NCBI GenBank assembly: GCA_028280715.1 | Contig: JANQLG010000033.1 | Coordinates: 248,001-312,000 of the forward strand | Length of the DNA stretch: 64,000 nucleotides | DNA from: Spongiibacteraceae bacterium | Lineage (GTDB): Bacteria; Pseudomonadota; Gammaproteobacteria; Pseudomonadales; Dasaniaceae | Direction of reading: 5' to 3' | Part shown: positions 14,716-21,108 of the stretch, in pieces | Numbering within the stretch: the stretch's first letter is position 1 | Layout of the letters: every line of letters begins with the position of its first letter | Notes under the pieces: model-generated | Database searches by the model: none | Told to the model about the DNA's origin: nothing | What the model saw: only the letters and a program-made list of their open reading frames with translations | Translations under genes and position numbers: made by a program

Positions 14716-15129
14716 TTAAAACGCTCTAATGGCTGCTCTCAGCCCCAAAAAAAAGCAGCATATAGACAATACAATTAAAAATGCTGACAATTTACCCATA
14801 CGAGAACCTATTATATTGAGATCTTCATTGTCAGCTTGGAAGGCGCTTAAGTGGTATTGTTGGGCTACATAGCCGAAGACCATTGCGGTGGCAGATAGAA
14901 AAACCCCTACGCACCAGCATGTTAAAGAGTGTTTGATATGCTCCATATCAATGGGTTTGTCGACGTTACCCATAAATGTCATTACAGCAATAGCAGCTGC
15001 GCCGTTTATTAAGATAGAAGTTCTTAAAGCAATCATAGAAAATTGCATTACTGCACGAAGTAATTCTAGTTCGCGCTCTGAGTTTATCTTATCTTTTTCG
15101 AGTTGAATTTCTTCGGGTGTTATGGGCAT
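14716..15129 (-). CDS. Leftward three-TM membrane protein of the provirus
   Basis: A 137-aa protein with a charged N-terminal helix (PEEIQLEKDKINSERELELL) and three predicted spans (about 26-52, 68-92 and 111-130). Its start overlaps the stop of the HTH gene by ten bases on the same strand, so the two form a small operon read towards the viral late genes. The layout resembles the other leftward membrane protein at 5420-5851, although no clear sequence similarity is apparent by eye. Lysogenic expression and a role in host protection or superinfection exclusion are possible. Confidence 0.6.
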   Translation of the reverse strand: MPITPEEIQLEKDKINSERELELLRAVMQFSMIALRTSILINGAAAIAVMTFMGNVDKPIDMEHIKHSLTCWCVGVFLSATAMVFGYVAQQYHLSAFQADNEDLNIIGSRMGKLSAFLIVLSICCFFLGLRAAIRAF

Positions 15130-15557
15130 TGATAATTCCTTTTATAATTGGGAACAGTGTTAATTAACGTCATAGTTGGTGTCGTTGTATCGCTTGCTGC
15201 GGTTTTTTGCAACTCTGATTGAGCTTGGGCTAATTTATGATGGAGGATTTCATTCTCACGTTTTAAGCGTCCCATTTCCTGCCTTGTGAGCCACATACCT
15301 ACAATCTCGTCAAAGTCTATATATTCGCCACCTTCGCCGCCAAACCATAGTCCGGTCTGGTTCTGTGCAACCGAGAGGTGGCGGTTATCTGGTAGTACTA
15401 AACCTGCACGATGGTATTCTACTAGACGGCGATATGCCTTATGCATTGACTGCTTTTGTTGGCACCAGCGCATAGCAGTGCGCCTGTCGACTTGGCAAAT
15501 ATCGGCCAGTTGTTGCGGTGTGTAATCATAGTCCGGGTGAAAATAAACCTTTTTCAT
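15120..15557 (-). CDS. Phage HTH regulator (DUF3653-like) next to attR
   Basis: A 145-aa protein whose N-terminal half has a helix-turn-helix, YTPQQLADICQVDRRTAMRW (about 12-31), then HKAYRRLVEYHRAGLVLPD, the pattern of DUF3653-type phage regulators. A coiled coil, RLKRENEILHHKLAQAQSEL (about 97-116), would give dimerisation. It is the outermost gene at the right end, transcribed inward and leftward, with TTGTTA-TAGG-TAACAA at 15600-15615 upstream as a possible self-operator. It could act as antirepressor, second repressor or integration regulator. The 137-aa membrane gene is co-transcribed. Confidence 0.7.
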   Translation of the reverse strand: MKKVYFHPDYDYTPQQLADICQVDRRTAMRWCQQKQSMHKAYRRLVEYHRAGLVLPDNRHLSVAQNQTGLWFGGEGGEYIDFDEIVGMWLTRQEMGRLKRENEILHHKLAQAQSELQKTAASDTTTPTMTLINTVPNYKRNYQCP

Positions 15558-15669
15558 GCGTCAAAGTGTCCATGCTGGCGCGATTCTTTTTATATTTTTT
15601 TGTTATAGGTAACAAAAGTTAGTATCGCAGGTTCAGTTTATCCACTTGACTTATATGACTATTTGTTTA

Positions 15670-15697
15670 ATTGCGTATAATGTATATTATGTTAAAT
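15670..15697 (+). other. Right provirus junction (attR) that serves as the remaining dif site
   Basis: The site reads ATTGCGTATAA (15670-15680), TGTATA (15681-15686), TTATGTTAAAT (15687-15697). The XerD arm and the centre are identical to E. coli dif; the XerC arm matches at 8 of 11 bases. Because the XerD arm is intact, this hybrid is the likelier functional resolution site after integration. Joining the outer arms of attL and attR gives a dif with 27 of 28 bases as in E. coli. Confidence 0.88.
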
Positions 15698-15822
15698 AAA
15701 ATAATTGACTAATGTGTGAAAATTTCGATATCTCCTAGTGTTCACTTGGTCAATAAACAGATTTATATCTTTGCCTAATTCCCTTTTCTGTTAGAATTTT
15801 TAAAAACTCTAAGAGAATTAGT

Positions 15823-16413
15823 TTGTTACCCGATTACGTTAAAACAAAGTCAGAAGTACAAGGTCTCTATAATGATCTCTTTGAGCATTATTTAAAAAAG
15901 CATTCTGGTCCCATATCAGAAATTCGCTCATATAAAGTCTTTGAAGGTGAAAATACATCAATAATAAGACCTGAGGGCCATGAAGATATTACACAAATGC
16001 AATCAGCCTCTTCCACCTTTGAGCTTAAATATGACGAGGTCCCATCGCTTACACTAGAGAAAATTGCTTATAAATTAGAATCAGCTGCTAAAGAGATGGC
16101 TGATCAACAGGTTCAGCATTTTTACGAAACCATCTCAAAGGCTGTCGAAAGTGCTGGAAATACTGTTTCTGGAGGCCCACTGACCGCTGAGCGAATCTTA
16201 GAAGTAATGGAAACTATTCAGATTGATTTTGATAAGAATGGTCAAGCTACACTTCCACAAATTCATATTGGTCCTGAGCAGGAAGATTTACTCAAAAGGG
16301 AATTCTCTCGCTTAGAAACTGAACCTGACTTAAAAGATCGATGGACTCAAGTAATGTTTCAGCATAGGGAAAATTGGCGTGCTAGAGAGAATAGTAGAAA
16401 ACTGGTTGGATAG
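15823..16413 (+). CDS. Partner protein of a restriction-like two-gene system, unknown family
   Basis: A 196-aa protein beginning at TTG 15823; AAGAG lies at 15811-15815 and a possible promoter (TTGCCT, 15-bp gap, TAGAAT at 15792-15797) lies upstream. No ATG occurs before residue 56, so a TTG start is likely. It has an N-terminal charged helical part (VKTKSEVQGLYNDLFEHYLKK), an alpha helical middle (LEKIAYKLESAAKEMADQQ) and a C-terminal part with IHIGPEQEDLLKREFSRLE. No catalytic motif was seen. Its end overlaps the nuclease-like gene by 35 bases, so the two are made together; it may be a regulator, sensor or assembly partner. Confidence 0.7.
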   Translation: MLPDYVKTKSEVQGLYNDLFEHYLKKHSGPISEIRSYKVFEGENTSIIRPEGHEDITQMQSASSTFELKYDEVPSLTLEKIAYKLESAAKEMADQQVQHFYETISKAVESAGNTVSGGPLTAERILEVMETIQIDFDKNGQATLPQIHIGPEQEDLLKREFSRLETEPDLKDRWTQVMFQHRENWRARENSRKLVG

Positions 16414-18031
16414 TGCTTCTGAACGAAGCTATCAGAATGTTTTTTGCCAAATGCTGATCGCACAAGGCTATACTATTCTTCACAACACCCGCCATAGCCC
16501 CCTTGAAATGGGCAAAGATGTAATAGCCAGAGATCCGCAAGGTCAATTAGTTGCTTATCAGTTAAAAGGCAATCCTGGAAATAGACTCACTTTGCGTCAA
16601 TATAGAGACATTCAGAATCAAATAATCCAACTAGTAACACAACCCGTTTCACACCCTAATGTCCAAAACGAAGTACATCATTCATACTTAGTTACGAATG
16701 GTGAGATTGATGAAGAGGCCCAACTTGCTATAGCTCAACAAACTGAGGGCTTTCGGCAGAGCGGCTATACAGAGCCTGATGTTCGAACAATATCGCGCGG
16801 ACAAATGCTAACTTGGGCTAATGAACTAGGTCAATCTTTATGGCCCTCTGAGCTCAGTGATATTAATACCCTACTTGAATTACTAATTTATGATGGAAAA
16901 GATTTCTTCCCAATAGACAAAGCCGACAGTCTTTTTAAAAATCTTTTGAATCTTTCTAACTCTGACGATATTACAAATCCAGAAATTATCAGAAGAATAT
17001 CGAGTTGCGCTATTCTAACTGGAATTATTCTTAAGAATTTTTATAAAGAAGAAAATCATTTCGCGATATTTTCATGCTGGTTACTTTATTATTCATATGT
17101 TATTTCAACTACAGAAAAGCATAATCTCACCGGTCGTATAATTGACGAAACTCTTGATATTTCAAAATCAGAAGCAATTGGCTCATTGATTGACCTTGCG
17201 AAAGAAGTTATATCCAGAGACCACTTGGTTGAAGGTAACGCAATGGCAGATACGCTTTTTTATTCAGCGAGAACTACTCTACTAACAGGTTTGCTATCTG
17301 TATTATGGTTTCATATTGAAGCTTCTGGAAATATTTTAAATGAGCTTAAAATCGAGATTGAAAAGTTTATTAAGATGCCTCCGAATAACCACATGAACTT
17401 ATGGGGAGAAGGAGCAGTTCCTCAGTGGCTAGCTTATTATTGGTATATCAGAAGAAAAAGCGCAACTATGGTTCCAGACGTTCTTCTTGGTCAGCTGTTA
17501 TCTAAAATAGTAAATCGGAATTCATCAAATATTGAAGATGACTTCTTCCCCACTCCATACTATTCAATTGAAGATATAGTCGGACACCAATTGTTTATAT
17601 TAAATGGATCCAAGGGCGTGGACCCACTTAAAGACGGAAATCCTGGACTAGCTTCATATATGTCAGAGGGTTTATTACACCTTCTTTGCAGGTCCCTCCA
17701 TAAGCAAACCTGTAAAGCAATATGGCCAAATTTTACAAGACTCGGTCACACATCCTTTCTGCCAGGTAGCAAATGGGAGTATTGTTTATGGCGCTCTGAA
17801 TCTGGTCGCGAAGTCATGGTGCAGCCCGAGCTAACTAAAACATGGGATCAGCTTTGTTACGAAGCACGGGATGCAACAGGAGCAGGAATACCTGATAGGT
17901 TTCTTAATGATCCAATAATGCTGTTGTTATTCTTAATAGTTTTTCCACACAGAGCCACACCTTCGGCAATAAGGTATTTAGGTTACAAGTTAAATAAATG
18001 CTGGTTTATTCAGCCTCCAATCACAAACTAA
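16379..18031 (+). CDS. Mrr-like (PD-D/ExK) nuclease-domain protein, candidate defence effector
   Basis: A 550-aa protein that starts at GTG 16379 with AGGGA at 16366-16370. Residues about 10-130 look like a restriction-endonuclease fold: a glutamate-containing helix (ASERSYQNVFCQML), then GKDVIARDPQGQ and VAYQLKGN, giving the D...QxK arrangement of Mrr-type domains. About 400 residues follow with no recognisable motif, mostly helical (for example ISSCAILTGIILKNFY and FSCWLLYYSYVIS), perhaps a sensor or scaffold. Gene overlap with the upstream 196-aa protein and a position beside a provirus and dif suggest an anti-phage system; direct evidence is lacking. Confidence 0.72.
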   Translation: MLERIVENWLDSASERSYQNVFCQMLIAQGYTILHNTRHSPLEMGKDVIARDPQGQLVAYQLKGNPGNRLTLRQYRDIQNQIIQLVTQPVSHPNVQNEVHHSYLVTNGEIDEEAQLAIAQQTEGFRQSGYTEPDVRTISRGQMLTWANELGQSLWPSELSDINTLLELLIYDGKDFFPIDKADSLFKNLLNLSNSDDITNPEIIRRISSCAILTGIILKNFYKEENHFAIFSCWLLYYSYVISTTEKHNLTGRIIDETLDISKSEAIGSLIDLAKEVISRDHLVEGNAMADTLFYSARTTLLTGLLSVLWFHIEASGNILNELKIEIEKFIKMPPNNHMNLWGEGAVPQWLAYYWYIRRKSATMVPDVLLGQLLSKIVNRNSSNIEDDFFPTPYYSIEDIVGHQLFILNGSKGVDPLKDGNPGLASYMSEGLLHLLCRSLHKQTCKAIWPNFTRLGHTSFLPGSKWEYCLWRSESGREVMVQPELTKTWDQLCYEARDATGAGIPDRFLNDPIMLLLFLIVFPHRATPSAIRYLGYKLNKCWFIQPPITN

Positions 18032-18164
18032 GACTTATTTGTATAATTCAAAATTTTTCACTCTTAAGAACAATTTCTCCTCGCGTAGAAAATCTGCCAA
18101 GTACTGTAACTTATTGATATTACTACTTTGCTTATCTGGAAATTCATTGATTGCACACTCTTAC

Positions 18165-18287
18165 TTAACCTCTCGAAGTAATACCCACACCATTAACCAC
18201 ACGATCACTGGGATAAATCACAATCCTCTCCCCTTCTTCCAGACCGCTGATAATTTCTGCCTCAAGACCATTTTTTTGCCCTAGCGC
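18165..18287 (-). pseudogene. Fragment of a second copy of the efflux adaptor gene (3' end)
   Basis: These 123 bases match 24600-24722, the 3' end and stop codon of the intact HlyD-like adaptor gene, at all but four positions (about 97 percent), and in the same orientation. The upstream coding part is absent; after 18287 the similarity breaks off abruptly. The intact and broken copies flank the signalling operon as direct repeats 6,435 bp apart. Confidence 0.9.
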
Positions 18288-18300
18288 TAGACGTTCTAAT

Positions 18301-18390
18301 GGCTAATGCCAAAAGTCGAGCTGGTCAGAACGACCGGCAAGCCGAGAATAATCAATAGTGATATCTCATCGAGTAAATTGTATTTAGCCT
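18301..18390 (-). pseudogene. Degraded fragment of a second FtsX-type permease gene
   Basis: The stretch around 18333-18377 aligns with about 26072-26116 in the intact permease gene (38 of 45 bases), and a weaker match continues leftward (CAAAAGTCGAGCTGGTCAG against CAAAGTTCGAGGCGATCAG). It follows the adaptor fragment in the same order as in the intact operon, but about 1.3 kb of intervening sequence has been lost. This is a relic of a duplicated or paralogous efflux operon. Confidence 0.7.
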
Positions 18391-18613
18391 CTGCTCTAAG
18401 TTTGTGATACCTAAATTTGGCTAGACGTACTTATCAACGCTATTGCAGTAACGCCGTCTTTTGTAGCTCTAATTTAGCCAAAGTGTAAATCGTGTGGGTT
18501 AGGGATAAGGCTTAAGGTGTGAAAGAGTTATTTTGTAAATGTTTTTTTATGCTCTGAAAGATAACGCTATAAAATCGAATATGTTGCATATAGTAGCAAC
18601 ATAAAAGTCGTTA

Positions 18614-20374
18614 TTATTTAACTACTTTTAAGTTAGGACTGTCTTCGCTCATGATTTCAGGAGCCCAGTCAGCAGAAGGTTTTTCTAGAAAATACCCTTG
18701 GCCTTCCGAACAACCTAATTTAATTAAATAATCTAACTGATCGGCAGTTTCAATGCACTCAGCAACTATTTTCAAATCTAAAGCATGACCTAAGGCAATA
18801 ATTGCTTTTAGAATAGCTTTCTCTTTAGAGCCACTTTGTTCACTACATACAAATGAACCATCGATTTTTAGTGTATCCAGTGGAAAATTACTCAAGTAAC
18901 TGAGTGATGAAAATCCAGTGCCAAAATCATCAATGGTTATGTGGAATCCTAGTCGCTTCAATGCAATAAGACGTTGTTGCACTGTCTCTATATCTTTGAT
19001 TAACACACTTTCAGTAATTTCAATTTCAATACTGGAAGCATTAACTCTATGTTCCGTTAATATTGGAATTAATACTTGATCAATAAACTTTGGCTGATTA
19101 AATGATCTGCCAGAGATATTGATAGCGATACGCACTCCTTCGCGAGATTCTTGACGCCACTTTATTAATGCTTCACAGGCTCGCTGAATAACCAATTGAT
19201 CAATTTGATGAATCAATCCAACTTCTTCAGCTAAAGGAATAAAGTCATTCGGAGAAACAAGCCCCATCTCTGGATGCTGCCATCGCAATAAAGCTTCAAC
19301 GGATTCAACTTTTCGTGTCTGTAAATTTAGTTTCGGCTGGAAGTGCAAAGTTAATTGTTCAGGGGAATGTTGCAGTGTTTCTTTTAAAGCTAATTCAATT
19401 TCAAATAGTAAACGGCTTTTTTCTGACATACCTTTAGCAAAGAAAATATGCGTGTTGCGCCCGGATTTCTTCGCTTCATACATAGCCATATCAGCATTTT
19501 TTAACAATTTTTCAGGGCTATCCCCATGCTCTGGAAAACAGGCGATACCTATGCTCGCGCCGACGTAACACTCTCTAGCACCAACTTGTATTGGTTCATT
19601 CACTTTATTGATCACTAAATCAGCAACCTTAACAATATTGCTGACTTGTTCTGTATTACGCAAAATGAAAGTAAATTCATCACCACCCAAACGAGCTGCA
19701 GTGTCGCTAGAGCGAAGCGAGTCTTTTAAACGCTCGCCCACAATTCGCAACACTTCATCCCCGACACTATGGCCGAGTGTGTCATTAATTGATTTAAAAC
19801 GATCCAGATCCAGAAAACAGAGCGCAAATCGTTCCTGGGTACGTCTTGCTTGCTCTACTGCTTGAGAAATTCGATCCAAGAATAACAATCTATTCGGTAA
19901 TTTAGTGATCTGATCATAATGAGCGAGGTAACGCTCTCTATCTCGCGTTTCTTCCAAGCCTACCTTCAGCCGATGTCGCTCCATAGCATGTCTTAGCGTA
20001 CGAACAATAATACTGCTATCGCCAATATATTCTTTGGAAATGAAATCCTCTGCGCCGGCATGGACTGCTTGCAACGCCAATTGTTCATCACTATTTCCGG
20101 ATAAGATGACGACGGGCGTTTTTGATAAATGGGAGAAAAGTTGTTTGACTGTATCTAATCCAGATGAATCGGGCAGATTTAAATCAGTAATTACTATATC
20201 GTATTCTTGATTAAGTAAGTATTTCGTTGCCTCATGAAATGTGCCGGCATAGTCAAACTCTATATCAAGGTCAGATTTGTTCAGCACATAGAGAAACAGT
20301 TGTCTATCTACTTCATCATCTTCAAGCAATAAGGCACGGTTAGTGGAAGTTCGAACATTTTCTGACATCATCAA
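18614..20374 (-). CDS. Response regulator with GGDEF and EAL domains (c-di-GMP turnover)
   Basis: A 586-aa protein. Residues about 14-130 form a receiver domain (LLLEDDEVDR, phospho-acceptor Asp in VITDLNLPDSSG, Lys in FISKEY). A GGDEF domain (about 150-315) keeps RLGGDEFTF, so cyclase activity is possible. An EAL domain (about 335-575) keeps EALLRW, the DDFGTGFSSLSYL loop and late KIDGSF and ECIE motifs, so phosphodiesterase activity is also possible. It is the last gene of a leftward signalling operon with two kinases and a small receiver, whose phosphorylation would set the direction of c-di-GMP turnover. The start ATG has a second ATG three bases downstream. Confidence 0.92.
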   Translation of the reverse strand: MMMSENVRTSTNRALLLEDDEVDRQLFLYVLNKSDLDIEFDYAGTFHEATKYLLNQEYDIVITDLNLPDSSGLDTVKQLFSHLSKTPVVILSGNSDEQLALQAVHAGAEDFISKEYIGDSSIIVRTLRHAMERHRLKVGLEETRDRERYLAHYDQITKLPNRLLFLDRISQAVEQARRTQERFALCFLDLDRFKSINDTLGHSVGDEVLRIVGERLKDSLRSSDTAARLGGDEFTFILRNTEQVSNIVKVADLVINKVNEPIQVGARECYVGASIGIACFPEHGDSPEKLLKNADMAMYEAKKSGRNTHIFFAKGMSEKSRLLFEIELALKETLQHSPEQLTLHFQPKLNLQTRKVESVEALLRWQHPEMGLVSPNDFIPLAEEVGLIHQIDQLVIQRACEALIKWRQESREGVRIAINISGRSFNQPKFIDQVLIPILTEHRVNASSIEIEITESVLIKDIETVQQRLIALKRLGFHITIDDFGTGFSSLSYLSNFPLDTLKIDGSFVCSEQSGSKEKAILKAIIALGHALDLKIVAECIETADQLDYLIKLGCSEGQGYFLEKPSADWAPEIMSEDSPNLKVVK

Positions 20375-20624
20375 CTACTTCGGATAAATTGACTTCTAAA
20401 CTTTGAGTATAGTTAGTAAATCCAAAAATTAATTTGAAGGCAAAAATAAATTAGAATAAAAATATAATGTAACTATTTCTTTTAGTATTGGGTCCGTAAA
20501 CACATTACTAGCCCGCATATTCAAACGACCTTAGTATTTATATGGATATTGACTATGCAGAGGCTAATAGTGCTACTTAATTATGTGAAGTTGATTGGCG
20601 AATGTACCTATACTGGAGCAAAAG

Positions 20625-21056
20625 CTAATCTTGGTGAGGCAGCACAACGATGGTAAACCAAAAATTCTCAATCGCAGATACCACTCTGGAAAACTGATCG
20701 AGATCTATCGGTTTTACAATATAACTACTCGCATGGAGGTTATAGGTCTTGAGGATATCCTGCTCCGCTTCAGACCCAGATAAAATCACTACTGGAATGG
20801 ATCTTAATTCACTATCAGACTTTATGCGGTGTAATACTTCTCTTCCATCCATTTTAGGCAGGTTTAAATCTAACAATACGATATCTGGCCGAGTAGCGTC
20901 TTCATACCCAGATTCTCTCTTCAAATACTGCAGTGCTTCTTCACCATCTTTGGCAACATGGATGTTATTTGAGATTTTTGCTTTTGCAAAGGCTTCTTTA
21001 GTAAGAAAAACGTCGCCTGGATTGTCTTCCACTAATAAGATATTTACCGGTATCAA
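20625..21056 (-). CDS. Single-domain response regulator (Rcp1/CheY-like)
   Basis: A 143-aa protein consisting of one receiver domain: LLVEDNPGDVFLTKEAF at the N-terminus, the phospho-acceptor aspartate in IVLLDLNLPKMDG, a threonine/serine in VVILSGSEAE and the conserved lysine in YIVKPIDL. The extended form, with NPGDVxLTxEA after the acidic pair, is typical of Rcp1-type regulators that serve phytochrome-like kinases. It lies 52 bp downstream of the multi-PAS kinase and upstream of the REC-GGDEF-EAL gene, so it is probably a phosphate shuttle or an output competing with the latter. No output domain is present. Confidence 0.92.
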   Translation of the reverse strand: MIPVNILLVEDNPGDVFLTKEAFAKAKISNNIHVAKDGEEALQYLKRESGYEDATRPDIVLLDLNLPKMDGREVLHRIKSDSELRSIPVVILSGSEAEQDILKTYNLHASSYIVKPIDLDQFSRVVSAIENFWFTIVVLPHQD

Positions 21057-21108
21057 ATCACTTACTCACTCAATCAATCATTAATGCCAGAGCAAGTATT
21101 CAACCGCA

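Larger units (their letters stand above)
3582..15686. mobile_element. PM2-like (corticovirus-like) tailless provirus integrated at dif
   Basis: The element lies between two XerCD-type sites; one copy of the TGTATA centre plus the interior gives a 12,099-bp circular form. It carries a rolling-circle Rep with an HxH motif, an FtsK/HerA-type packaging ATPase, a 273-aa capsid protein the size of PM2 P2 (269 aa), many 28-130-aa membrane proteins, a spike-like protein and a lysin. It has no tail, terminase, portal or integrase gene. Leftward regulators occur at both ends (3731-4024 and 15120-15557). The whole set matches the known plan of corticovirus-like proviruses of aquatic gammaproteobacteria. 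The ATPase and Rep together argue against autolykiviruses (protein-primed polymerase). All genes look intact, so it may be inducible. Confidence 0.88.
18032..18613. other. Non-coding stretch holding decayed efflux-gene fragments
   Basis: No convincing gene occurs here. The left part holds degraded copies of the 3' ends of the adaptor gene (18165-18287) and the permease gene (about 18301-18390), described separately. From 18391 to 18613 no feature was seen apart from AT-rich spacer. Confidence 0.7.

Noticed and set aside
3582-15686. Inovirus, autolykivirus or tectivirus as the identity of the provirus
   Set aside because: No Zot-type ATPase or inovirus coat, no protein-primed DNA polymerase or terminal protein; HUH Rep, packaging ATPase and a P2-sized capsid protein fit the PM2 group better.
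18039-18284. 81-aa frame in the efflux-gene relic
   Set aside because: It runs antisense through the duplicated 3' end of the adaptor gene and has no coding character.
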